A stretch of DNA of 64,000 nt, from assembly GCA_020637215.1 (NCBI GenBank), contig JACJWI010000003.1, positions 310,001-374,000 on the forward strand, written 5' to 3'. Under the pieces are notes generated by a model that did not search any database, was not told the origin of the DNA, and was given only the letters and a program-made list of their open reading frames with translations. The translations under genes and the position numbers were made by a program. Below, piece after piece: positions 40,112-48,066 of the stretch. The first letter of the stretch is position 1. Every line of letters starts with the position of its first letter. This stretch comes from Microthrixaceae bacterium. Lineage in GTDB: Bacteria; Actinomycetota; Acidimicrobiia; Acidimicrobiales; Microtrichaceae.

Positions 40112-40186
40112 GCCCTCGTAGCTCAGGGGATAGAGCATCGGCCTCCGGAGCCGTGTGCGCAGGTTCGAATCCTGCCGAGGGCACCA
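40112..40186 (+). tRNA. tRNA-Arg (anticodon CCG)
   Basis: A 75-base tRNA including encoded CCA (40184-40186). The acceptor stem GCCCTCG (40112-40118) pairs fully with CGAGGGC (40176-40182); the D arm has GCTCAGGGGATAGAGC, the anticodon loop is CTCCGGA with anticodon CCG, and the T arm has GGTTCGAATCC. It reads CGG codons. It sits divergently from argS. Confidence 0.97.
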
Positions 40187-40223
40187 GCGAACCCGCACCC
40201 AGCGCCGCGGCGGTCGGCCCCGA

Positions 40224-40239
40224 GGGCGGATCGCCGCCC
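40224..40239 (+). terminator. Possible terminator after tRNA-Arg
   Basis: GGGCGG, loop ATCG, CCGCCC, 38 bases after the tRNA. There is no T-run, so it is a weak call. Nothing else is seen up to 40333. Confidence 0.3.
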
Positions 40240-40333
40240 GATCACGCTCCCGGGCTCGGCAGCGGGTAGATGACGTTGCCGGAGGTGAAACCAGGATCTG
40301 GGGGTTGGCGTCGGCCGTCCACCGCGTTGGAGG

Positions 40334-42067
40334 TCACCCGCCGGCGAGCATCTGCTCGGCGCGGTAGGAGGCCAGGTCGTTCAGATCGAGACGGGCCCCC
40401 TCGGGCATCTCGGACTCGAAGTCCCTCAGGTGCTGTTGGAGCGGGGCCACCTCCTCCGGAGTCGTCGCCCAGAACTGGAAGGTCTCGCCGAACGCGGTCA
40501 CGGGATCCCGGTCCAGGTGCCACTCGCCGACGAGGATCCACTCGTCGGGCGTGTCGGTGAACAGCGTCAGGGGATCGACCGCAACCACCCGGAATCCCCG
40601 GTCATGAGCCAGTTGGGCCCACTTGGCAGGTGGGACCTCCTGGTGGTTCTCACGACGCATTTGCAGGACGTCGAAGTCCCCGAGGCCCAGGACGTCGGTC
40701 AACGGGCCGTCGTGGAACAAGCTGATGTAGCCGAGCTCGCCCGTGGCGATCGGCTCGCCGTGGTAGTAGCGCTCCAGGAACCGTGCAGCCTGGTACCGCT
40801 GTTGATAGGTGTCCTCCACCCCGACCGGCACCTTGCGCGTCAGCCCGATCTTGGTGCCGCAGAGCAGCACCAGGGCGAGCACCAGCAGGGCCGGACGCAA
40901 CGACACCCGTCCGCGGGACGCCAACCGGTCGCCGACACCGATCTCCGTGCCGGTGCCGAGCAGCACCACGACCCCGAACCCGACGAGGTACGCCTGGTAG
41001 CGATCGAACCATCCGACGCCGGCGAAGCTCATGTGCAGCGAGGTTGCGACCAGGAAGGCCACGGCCAACCGAACGGACGCCCACCGGCCCCAACCGACGA
41101 TCGCGATCCCGGCCGCCAGGATCACCAGTCCGATGACCACGGGGTCGGTGGTGAGCCGCTCGAGGATCGCCGACGGCATCGCGCTGCGGTCGCTGGATCC
41201 ACTGACGACCTGAGCCTTCGCGAGGACCGAGTTCGGAAGCCACCCCTGGCCCATCGCCCGGTTGAACAGCGCGAACGCGGCGGTCGGGACGGCGGCCGCG
41301 GCCACGATCACGACGGATCGCTGCACCCGTCGGGTGACCGGGAGCGCCGAGGGGACCACCACAGTGGCGATGGCAAGGCCGAGAGCCACGAACGAGGATT
41401 CGAACCGGACCAGAGCGGCGACCGCCAGGAGGACGATGAGCGTCCAACCGGGCCACGCGGACGAACGGCTCGCCGCTCGCCCGAAGGCGATGACGATGGC
41501 GACGACCAGGGCCAGGTGGGCGACGTGCTCCATCCCCAGGAGGGTGAGTCCCGGGAGGAACAGCACGAACACGCACAGGAACGCCACGGCGATCCCGTCG
41601 AGCGGGCGATCGCGTCGAGGACGGAGGACGTCCTGGTACCGCGCCAGTAGGACGATCACAGCGATCGAGAACCCGACGTTGAAGATGATCGGGGCGACCT
41701 TCGCCGCAACCGGCGACACCAGGTGCACGGCGCTCAACGCGAGCGTCCACAGCGGGGCGGAGGACGCCGACTGGAACTGGCCGGGAACGACGCCCCACGT
41801 GCCCGTCTCGGCCAGCGTCCGCGCCATCGACAGATGGATCGCCGGGTCGTCGATGAGATATACGAACGTGCCGCCGGTCACCATCAGCGAGAAGGCGAGG
41901 AGCGAGCCCGTGACCAGGAGGTACGCGCCCGTGCCCCAGGCGGCGAACGGCACCCAGGAGCGCGAATCAACCGACGGTTCGCGATCCTCAAGCGGCTGTT
42001 CCTCAACTTCGGGCGACCGATCTTCGACCTGCGCTGCCGAGGTGGTCATGGGACGGCTTCGGGGCAC
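40334..42067 (-). CDS. Polytopic membrane protein, GT-C glycosyltransferase-like
   Basis: A 577-residue membrane protein with about eleven predicted helices and a C-terminal soluble part of ~150 residues. The first extracytoplasmic loop has DDPAIHLSMARTL, resembling the acidic catalytic loop of lipid-linked GT-C mannosyl/arabinosyl transferases, which use polyprenyl-phosphate sugars. The match is by architecture only. GTG 42067 is preferred to ATG 42050 because a GGAGG-like purine tract lies 7-11 bases before it. It stands alone between the tRNA and the metal transporter. Confidence 0.7.
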   Translation of the reverse strand: MPRSRPMTTSAAQVEDRSPEVEEQPLEDREPSVDSRSWVPFAAWGTGAYLLVTGSLLAFSLMVTGGTFVYLIDDPAIHLSMARTLAETGTWGVVPGQFQSASSAPLWTLALSAVHLVSPVAAKVAPIIFNVGFSIAVIVLLARYQDVLRPRRDRPLDGIAVAFLCVFVLFLPGLTLLGMEHVAHLALVVAIVIAFGRAASRSSAWPGWTLIVLLAVAALVRFESSFVALGLAIATVVVPSALPVTRRVQRSVVIVAAAAVPTAAFALFNRAMGQGWLPNSVLAKAQVVSGSSDRSAMPSAILERLTTDPVVIGLVILAAGIAIVGWGRWASVRLAVAFLVATSLHMSFAGVGWFDRYQAYLVGFGVVVLLGTGTEIGVGDRLASRGRVSLRPALLVLALVLLCGTKIGLTRKVPVGVEDTYQQRYQAARFLERYYHGEPIATGELGYISLFHDGPLTDVLGLGDFDVLQMRRENHQEVPPAKWAQLAHDRGFRVVAVDPLTLFTDTPDEWILVGEWHLDRDPVTAFGETFQFWATTPEEVAPLQQHLRDFESEMPEGARLDLNDLASYRAEQMLAGG

Positions 42068-42213
42068 GATCCCCCTCCCGAGAATCCAGAATCCATCCAG
42101 GTCGCCCCTCTCCGGCTTCGACCGTGCTCCGACGTGGCAGCGTCCTTCTGGCCACCGGCCCGAGCGAACCGATGGCGTCGAATCCTACGAGATCCCGGAC
42201 CGACCCACGGTGA

Positions 42214-43095
42214 TCACGTCGACGTGGAACGGCGCGCCCCGGTGCGGGACCATGCCGTCGCCAGCACCCAGACGACGAACGCGATCGCCACGATCGGGAA
42301 GCTGGGCGGCAGGTTGAACACCGCCGAGAGCACCAACCCGCCCCACACGCTCACCAGCGCCACCGCCGAGCTCACCCCGGCTGCCGCGGCCGGACGGGCG
42401 GTCACCGCCAGCGCGGCCGCGGCGGGCGTGACGACCAGGGCGAACAGCAGCAGGGTGCCCACCACCTGCACCGCCATCGTCGTCACCAACGCCAGCAGCA
42501 CCATGAGCACCAGGCCGAGCGCCCCGGTCGCCACGCCCTTGGCCGCGGCGACGTCGGGGGCGATCGAGGCGAACAGCAACGGTCGGGCGATCACGGCCAG
42601 CACCACCAGCACCACCGCCGCCATGATCGAGAACGTCCAGAGCTGGCTGGTCGTCACGGCGAGCAGGTTGCCGAACAGCACGTCGGTCACCGCGGCGGCA
42701 CCCTCGCTGGCCATCGACGCGAACAGGATCCCCAGCGCGGTCGACAGCGCCAGGATCGTCCCCGTCGCCGTCTCACGGTCGACCGTGCGACGACCCAGCA
42801 GGCCGATCGCCAGCCCGCCAGCGGTGCAGAACACAGCGAGACCTGCGGTGACCGGGGCGCCCAACAGGACCGCGGCGGTGGCGCCGGGGAAGCCGATGTG
42901 GGCCAGGGCGTGGGCTGCGAACGAGTCACGTCGCACCACGACGAAGTAGCCGATCGGTCCGGCGACCAACGCGACCAGCGTCCCGGCGATCAGGGCGTGG
43001 CGCATGAACGACGACCCCATCACCGTCGTCCACTCCGGCTGGTAGCCGATGTCGGCCAGCACCGACGCAGCCGAGGCCAGCACCCGTCCCGCCAC
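42214..43095 (-). CDS. Zinc/manganese ABC transporter permease
   Basis: A 293-residue ABC-3 (ZnuB-like) permease with about eight membrane helices and the family motifs FAAHALAHIGFPGATAAVLLG and SMASEGAAAVTDVLFGNLLAV. It forms the channel of a high-affinity divalent metal importer with the two genes upstream. GTG 43095 follows the ATPase stop by one base. The metal is probably zinc given the box at 44942-44964; manganese is possible. Confidence 0.9.
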   Translation of the reverse strand: MAGRVLASAASVLADIGYQPEWTTVMGSSFMRHALIAGTLVALVAGPIGYFVVVRRDSFAAHALAHIGFPGATAAVLLGAPVTAGLAVFCTAGGLAIGLLGRRTVDRETATGTILALSTALGILFASMASEGAAAVTDVLFGNLLAVTTSQLWTFSIMAAVVLVVLAVIARPLLFASIAPDVAAAKGVATGALGLVLMVLLALVTTMAVQVVGTLLLFALVVTPAAAALAVTARPAAAAGVSSAVALVSVWGGLVLSAVFNLPPSFPIVAIAFVVWVLATAWSRTGARRSTST

Positions 43096-43096
43096 G

Positions 43097-43969
43097 TCAC
43101 ACGCTCCGGGTGAACAGGTCGCCCTGCGGGGTTCGAACCACGGCCACCGACGTGCCGTACAGGTGGCTGAGCAGGTGCTCGTCGACCACGTCGCCGATGT
43201 CGGCGTGGTGGGGGTGGCCGTCGAGCAGGTACACCGCCCCGGTCAGCACCGGCAGCAGCGGGTTGATGTCGTGGGTGACGATGAGGGTGGTCGTGACCCG
43301 GCCGTCGGCCCGCGGACGGTGTGCCACCCGTTCGATCAGCTCGACGGTCTCGCGCTGGTGGCGCAGGTCGAGGTTGGCCAGCGGTTCGTCGAGCAGCAGC
43401 AGCTCGGGGTCGTCGACCAGCGCCTGGGCCAGCGACACCCTCCGACGCTGACCGCCGGACACCTCCGAGAGGCGACGGTCGGCGAACGCGCTCGACGCGG
43501 TCTCGGCCAGCGCGGCGTCGACCCGTTCCGCCATCTCCCGGCGCGCCGCTCCGAAGGGGCCCAGGCCGACGCGGTGCCCGCCGGCGCCGAGGGCGACCAG
43601 GTCCCGGCAGCGGATCGACTCGGGTTGGGCGGCGGTGTCGTCCTGGGGGACGTAGCCGATGCGGCGGTTTCCCCGACGGGCCGGTTCGCCGAACACCTCG
43701 ACGCGTCCCGCGCTCGGTTCGAGCAGGCCGAGCAGCAGTCGCAGCAGGGTCGACTTGCCCGACCCGTTGGGACCGATGACGCCAACGACCGACCCCGCGG
43801 CGATGTCGAAGCTGCCCCGGGACCACACCAGGTGGTCGCCGCGGTGGACCTCGACGTCGCGCAGCGAGACGACCGGATCGCTCGACGGTCCCCCGGTCGG
43901 CGTCGGTCCCCCGGTCGGCGTCGGTCCCCCGGTCGGGGTCGTTCCCTCGGGGGCGGGAGCCGCGCTCAC
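43097..43969 (-). CDS. Zinc/manganese ABC transporter ATPase
   Basis: A 290-residue ATPase with Walker A GPNGSGKST, signature VSGGQRRRVSLAQAL and Walker B LLLLDEPLANLD; H-loop VTHD. Before the core, an unusual N-terminus of about 30 residues holds a TGGPTP repeat encoded by an 18-base tandem repeat. The core is typical of ZnuC. GTG 43969 overlaps the stop of the binding-protein gene by 4 bases. Confidence 0.92.
   Translation of the reverse strand: MSAAPAPEGTTPTGGPTPTGGPTPTGGPSSDPVVSLRDVEVHRGDHLVWSRGSFDIAAGSVVGVIGPNGSGKSTLLRLLLGLLEPSAGRVEVFGEPARRGNRRIGYVPQDDTAAQPESIRCRDLVALGAGGHRVGLGPFGAARREMAERVDAALAETASSAFADRRLSEVSGGQRRRVSLAQALVDDPELLLLDEPLANLDLRHQRETVELIERVAHRPRADGRVTTTLIVTHDINPLLPVLTGAVYLLDGHPHHADIGDVVDEHLLSHLYGTSVAVVRTPQGDLFTRSV
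43887..43940. repeat. 18-bp tandem repeat in the metal ATPase gene
   Basis: Three 18-base copies (43887-43904, 43905-43922, 43923-43940; one change in the last), in frame, encoding repeated TGGPTP near the N-terminus. Likely a flexible tail of variable length. Confidence 0.8.
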
Positions 43970-44925
43970 AGGCCGAGCGCGGCGGCCAGCGCGTCGAGCT
44001 GCGCGACCTGCCAGGCGACGAACGACGTGGCCGACGCCGGGGCGGTCTCGGTCACCTCGACCACCGGGACGCTGCTCCCCGTCGCCCGTGTCGCCAACTG
44101 TCGAGCCATCGCCGAGTCGGTCTGGGAGTTGTCGATCAACACCGCGGCCTTCCCACCGCTCAGCACGGCGTCGAACGCGGCGACGTCGCCGGGAGACGGC
44201 TCGGCCCCGTTGGACACCGACTTCGAGAAGCCCGACGGGGTGACGTCGAGGAGGCCGAGCGCGGCGGCCATCGGGTCGAACACCGGCTCGGTGGCGGCGT
44301 AGGGCCGCCCGGCGGCGCCGGTCCGGACCCGTTCGATCGCGGCGTCGTAGGGGGCGAGCGACTGCTCCCAGGTCTGGAAGCGCGATGTGTAGTACTCCTC
44401 GGCCTCGGTCGGCGACGCCTCCTGCAGCGCCTGGGTGATCGCCACCGCCGCCTCTCGGACGATCGTCGGGTCGTACCAGGCGTGGGGGTTGGCGCCGGTC
44501 TCCTGGCCGGTCACCTCACCGGCGACGACCACTGCGGGCTTCGAGGACGCGGCGGCCAGGGCGTCGTCGGCCCAGGCGTCGTAGCCCAGCCCGTTGGTGA
44601 TCACCACGTCCGCGTCCTCGATGGCGGCGCGGTCGGCCGGGGTCGGCTCGACGTCGTGGGGGTCGCCCCGGGACCCGTCGACGATGGTGGTGACGTGCGC
44701 GCAGTCGCCGGCGAGCTCCTCGGCGATCGACCCCCAGGGACCGATCGTGGCCACGACCGACACCGGGGCGACCGGGCAGTCCCCCTCGGGAGATCCGCTC
44801 GCGGAGTCGTCACCGCTGCACGACCCGAGCCCCACCGCGATGAGAGCCACCGCCAGGATCGCCGCCAGGACCGTGCCCGCTCGCGGAGCGGGGCGCGGGG
44901 AGCGACGGGCGGCGGGGTCGACCAT
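43966..44925 (-). CDS. Zinc/manganese-binding lipoprotein
   Basis: A 319-residue cluster A-I metal-binding protein (ZnuA/TroA-like). It has a lipoprotein signal (VGLGSC, C36), SVVATIGPWGSIAEELAGD, metal-ligand regions DPHDVEPTP and GANPHAWYDP, and a late LIDNSQTD acidic ligand. There is no His-rich loop of the kind typical of proteobacterial ZnuA. ATG 44925 is the first gene of the operon; TAGATT lies 6 bases upstream, so the mRNA should be leaderless. Confidence 0.92.
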   Translation of the reverse strand: MVDPAARRSPRPAPRAGTVLAAILAVALIAVGLGSCSGDDSASGSPEGDCPVAPVSVVATIGPWGSIAEELAGDCAHVTTIVDGSRGDPHDVEPTPADRAAIEDADVVITNGLGYDAWADDALAAASSKPAVVVAGEVTGQETGANPHAWYDPTIVREAAVAITQALQEASPTEAEEYYTSRFQTWEQSLAPYDAAIERVRTGAAGRPYAATEPVFDPMAAALGLLDVTPSGFSKSVSNGAEPSPGDVAAFDAVLSGGKAAVLIDNSQTDSAMARQLATRATGSSVPVVEVTETAPASATSFVAWQVAQLDALAAALGL

Positions 44926-44931
44926 CCGCCC

Positions 44932-44964
44932 AATCTACGCCGAAATGAGTTTGGTTCCCATTTC
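44932..44964 (-). promoter_or_regulatory. Leaderless promoter with Zur-like box for the metal transporter
   Basis: TAGATT (44937-44932, minus strand) ends 6 bases before ATG 44925. Directly upstream is an inverted repeat at 44942-44964 with perfect GAAATG / CATTTC ends and an AT-rich centre, unusual in this GC-rich DNA. It resembles Zur/Fur-family boxes and would cover the -35 region. Confidence 0.55.
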
Positions 44965-44968
44965 TGGG

Positions 44969-46549
44969 TCAGCCGCAGCGGACCCCGTCGGGCACCGCTC
45001 CGGGGGTCCACCCCGGCTCTGTGGTGGTCGTCGTCGACGGCGCGGACCCGCCCGCCTCCACCGCCGGGTCGACCGGCGTCGGGTCGGTCGGAGCGGGCGC
45101 CCCCTCGGGCTCCGACACCGAGTCGAAGTCGTCGCCGATCGTCACCGTCACCCGCCCCGGAGCCAGCTTCGAGTCCTCCTTCAGCTTCGGCGCCGGCCCG
45201 AGCCACGTGGCGACCAGCTCCGCCATCGCCCTGCCGCCCTTGGGGTAGTGCACGACGGTGGCCTCGGTCGGATCCGGCGCCGAGTCGACGGTGCCGGTGC
45301 CGAACCCGCCGTCGGTCAACACGAAGCTCACCCGCCGCGCCTCGCCCTGGCGGGTGGTGCCGTTGAGGACGTCGACGGTGATGTCACCCGGCGACGGGGG
45401 CGGCTCGGTGGTGGTCGTCACCGCGCTGGCCGACGTGCCCCGGAAGATGTCGAGGACCGGCTGCGCGGCGGCCTGGTCCAGGAGCACGACCGACGCTCCC
45501 CCGTCGGTCCGGTGTCCGGTGACCGGAAGGCTGTGGGTCTGCAGCTTGGCCGGGTCGAAGTCCGAGAAGCGCTGGGCCAGCTCGATGATGTCGGAGGTGC
45601 CCATGTTGGAGTCGAGGGTCACGCTTCCGACCGCGGCGTCGACGATGCCCTTGAGCGAACCGATGTCGTCGAGCCCCAGGTGCTTGACCTGCCCCAGCGC
45701 GGTGCGCACCAGCAGCTGCTGGCGGGTCATGCGCCCGAGGTCACCGGTCGGATCGGTGTGCCACTTGACGCCGTCGCTCCACTGCAGGTGACGGGAGCGG
45801 GCGAAGGCCAGACCCATGTAGCCGTCGAGGGTCATGCACCCCTTCTTCTGCACCACGAGCCCCGAGTTGCGGTCCTTGACCGCGTTCGGGAAGTACATCG
45901 GCACCCCGCCGATGGCGTCGATCAGCTTCTGGAAGCCGACCAGGTCCACCTCGACGGAGTGGTTGATCGGGATGCCGAGGTCGGCCTGGATCGTGTCGAT
46001 GAGCGTCTGGGTGCTCTCGGCGTACGCGGTGTTGATCCGCTGCTCCTTGCCGGTCCCCGCGATCGGCACCCACAGGTCCCGGGGGATCGACAGCATGTCG
46101 ATGCGCTCCTCGCCCGGGTCGATGCGCATGATGGCGATGCTGTCGGAGCGCTGGCCGCCGGGCGTGCCCTTGCCGAGCATGACCCCCGATCCCTTGTCGC
46201 CCTTGCGGACCCCGGCGCGGGAATCGGAGCCGATCACCAGGAAGTTGCGGGGAGCGTCGTCCTCGGCGTGCGCCAGGTCCAGGTCCTTGCGACCGAACTG
46301 GTTGAACGACCACAGACCCCAGGCCGCACCGGCACCCGCGATGAGCGCCAGCACCCCCAGCACCGACACGGTGCCGAGCAGGAGGCGGCGGGGCCAGCGA
46401 CGTGAGGTCCCGGTGCTAGCCCCCGATGTCCCGGCCGCGTCCCGATGGCGGCGGCGCACGACCCGTGGGACGTCGTCGACACCCCCGCGGGGAGGGGTGG
46501 CATCGCCGACGGGTCGGCGGCGCGACGGGGGTGAGGATCGGTCGTTCAC
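44969..46549 (-). CDS. LytR-CpsA-Psr family protein with LytR_C domain
   Basis: A 526-residue LCP protein that should attach lipid-linked glycans to peptidoglycan outside the membrane. A basic N-terminus and one membrane helix (RLLLGTVSVLGVLALIAGAGAAW, about 55-78) are followed by the LCP domain (FLVIGSDSRAG, RSDSIAIMRIDP, LSIPRDLWVPI, FARSRH) and a C-terminal LytR_C domain (ITVDVLNGTTRQGEA), then a Pro/Thr tail. GTG 46549. It is alone on its transcript; wecA-type and glycosylphosphotransferase genes elsewhere in the window may supply its substrate pathway. Confidence 0.93.
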   Translation of the reverse strand: MNDRSSPPSRRRPVGDATPPRGGVDDVPRVVRRRHRDAAGTSGASTGTSRRWPRRLLLGTVSVLGVLALIAGAGAAWGLWSFNQFGRKDLDLAHAEDDAPRNFLVIGSDSRAGVRKGDKGSGVMLGKGTPGGQRSDSIAIMRIDPGEERIDMLSIPRDLWVPIAGTGKEQRINTAYAESTQTLIDTIQADLGIPINHSVEVDLVGFQKLIDAIGGVPMYFPNAVKDRNSGLVVQKKGCMTLDGYMGLAFARSRHLQWSDGVKWHTDPTGDLGRMTRQQLLVRTALGQVKHLGLDDIGSLKGIVDAAVGSVTLDSNMGTSDIIELAQRFSDFDPAKLQTHSLPVTGHRTDGGASVVLLDQAAAQPVLDIFRGTSASAVTTTTEPPPSPGDITVDVLNGTTRQGEARRVSFVLTDGGFGTGTVDSAPDPTEATVVHYPKGGRAMAELVATWLGPAPKLKEDSKLAPGRVTVTIGDDFDSVSEPEGAPAPTDPTPVDPAVEAGGSAPSTTTTTEPGWTPGAVPDGVRCG

Positions 46550-46681
46550 AGGGGGTGGGCCGACACCGGCCGGGCCGCAGGGGGCCGCCGACGTCGGCTC
46601 CTCACGCTACTTGCCGGTGAGGAACGCGACGCGGCAGCCCCGAGCGGACGCTCAGGTGGGCCGTATGGGCGTCGACGGGGT

Positions 46682-47926
46682 TCAGCCCGCGGCGGCCGGC
46701 TTGGGTTCGCGGGGCAGGCCCAGGAGCTTCTCGCCGACGATGTTGCGCTGGATCTGGCTGGTGCCGCCCCAGATCGTCTCGGAGCGGGAGAAGAAGAACG
46801 ACGACATCATCGGGCTGACCGGGTAGGCCTCACGGCCGTCGGCCCGCATGGTCGCCGGCCAGGACCCGCTGTCGGGAGCCGCGGTCGACAGCATCGCCTC
46901 GGCGCCCCAGATGTCGAGGGCGAGCTCCATGGCCGCCTTGTGGGTCTCGGACCAGAACATCTTGTTGGTCACGCCCAACGCGGCGACGCCCATGTCGCGC
47001 TTGCCGGTGACGGTCGCGGTGAGCGACCGCAGGCCGTTGATCCGCATGATCTGGATCTTGGTGTAGTACTCCATCAGCCGCTGGCGGATGGTCGGGTCGT
47101 CGATCGTGCCGTTGGACTGCGCCTTCTCGACCATCAGGCGGTACTCCTCGGCGAAGCGCCGGTAGCCCGTGGTGGCCGACATGCCCCGCTCGAAGCCGAG
47201 CGTGTCGTTGGCGACCTTCCAGCCGTTGTTGACGCCGCCGACCACGTTGTCGATCGGGCAGCGGGCATCGGTGAAGAACACCTCGTTGAACTCGGCGGTG
47301 CCGTCGGGCTGCACGATGCCGCGCACCTCGATGCCGGGCTGGTCCATGGGGACGAGCAGGTACGAGATGCCGGCCTGCTTCTTGACGTCGGGGTCGGTGC
47401 GGGCGAGCACGAAGCAGTAGTCGGCGAACTGGGCCTGGGTGGTCCACACCTTCTGGCCGTTGATGACCCACTCGTCGCCGTCCTGGACCGCGGTGGTCTT
47501 CAGCGACGCGAGGTCAGAGCCAGAGTCCGGCTCGGAGAATCCCTGGCACCAGCGCATGGAGCCGTCGAGGATCTTGGGCAGGAAGTGCTTCTTCTGCTCC
47601 TCGGTGCCGTTCATGAGGATGGTCGGACCGACCAGCGTGTCGCCGAAGAAGTCGGCGCGCATGGGTGCCTTGGCCTTGGCGAACTCCTCGGCCAGCACCA
47701 CGCCCTGCATGGTGGTGAGGCCCTTGCCGCCGTACTCGGCAGGCCACGTGGCGCAGATCCAGCCGCCCTCGAACAGCTTGGTGGTCCAGTCGTCGTTGAA
47801 CGCCTGCTTCTGCTCCGGGGTCATCTCGAAGCCCTCGTCGAACCAGCCGTCGGGCAGGTTCTCCTCCAGCCAGGCACGGATCTCCGTGCGGAACTCCTCG
47901 GCCTCGGGGGGATAGGTCAGGTCCAT
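46682..47926 (-). CDS. Acyl-CoA dehydrogenase
   Basis: A 414-residue flavoenzyme. Conserved pieces include WPAEYGGKG, QGFSEPDSGSDLASLKTTA (FAD/substrate loop), VWTTQAQFADYCF and the C-terminal WGGTSQIQRNIVGEKLLGLPR. It introduces the alpha,beta double bond into an acyl-CoA and passes electrons to ETF, encoded at 56.4-58.2 kb. The substrate (fatty, branched or sterol side-chain acyl-CoA) is not evident. ATG 47926; a palindromic operator lies just upstream. Confidence 0.93.
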   Translation of the reverse strand: MDLTYPPEAEEFRTEIRAWLEENLPDGWFDEGFEMTPEQKQAFNDDWTTKLFEGGWICATWPAEYGGKGLTTMQGVVLAEEFAKAKAPMRADFFGDTLVGPTILMNGTEEQKKHFLPKILDGSMRWCQGFSEPDSGSDLASLKTTAVQDGDEWVINGQKVWTTQAQFADYCFVLARTDPDVKKQAGISYLLVPMDQPGIEVRGIVQPDGTAEFNEVFFTDARCPIDNVVGGVNNGWKVANDTLGFERGMSATTGYRRFAEEYRLMVEKAQSNGTIDDPTIRQRLMEYYTKIQIMRINGLRSLTATVTGKRDMGVAALGVTNKMFWSETHKAAMELALDIWGAEAMLSTAAPDSGSWPATMRADGREAYPVSPMMSSFFFSRSETIWGGTSQIQRNIVGEKLLGLPREPKPAAAG

Positions 47927-47935
47927 GGCCCCAGT

Positions 47936-47953
47936 CTTGACCCATCGGTCAAG
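47936..47953. promoter_or_regulatory. Operator-like palindrome before the acyl-CoA dehydrogenase
   Basis: CTTGACC, 4 bases, GGTCAAG: perfect 7-base arms ending 10 bases before the ATG. In this position a bound TetR-type repressor would block the promoter. No regulator gene is adjacent. Confidence 0.5.
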
Positions 47954-47981
47954 TTGCGCCAGCCGGGACCCTTCCCTGCCG

Positions 47982-48027
47982 TTCTCATGACCGTTCGCGC
48001 CACTGGTGGCGCGAACGGTCATGAGAA
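47982..48027. repeat. 46-bp palindrome (family A)
   Basis: Two perfect 22-base arms around TG, including TGACCGTTCGCGCCAC. It sits between the divergent acyl-CoA dehydrogenase and FrhB-like genes, so it is not simply a shared terminator. A decayed relative lies at 4387-4438. Confidence 0.9.
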
Positions 48028-48053
48028 TCGGAAGAGGGGCGACGGGGGCGCTG

Positions 48054-48059
48054 TAGATT
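48054..48059 (+). promoter_or_regulatory. -10 hexamer of the FrhB-like gene
   Basis: TAGATT, 7 bases before ATG 48067, 27 bases after the palindrome; predicts a leaderless transcript. Confidence 0.5.
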
Positions 48060-48066
48060 CCGCCGC

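Noticed and set aside
42068..42213. A gene between the GT-C-like protein and the metal permease
   Set aside because: Frames here are short and without a start signal or recognisable protein; it is probably the promoter region of the GT-C-like gene.
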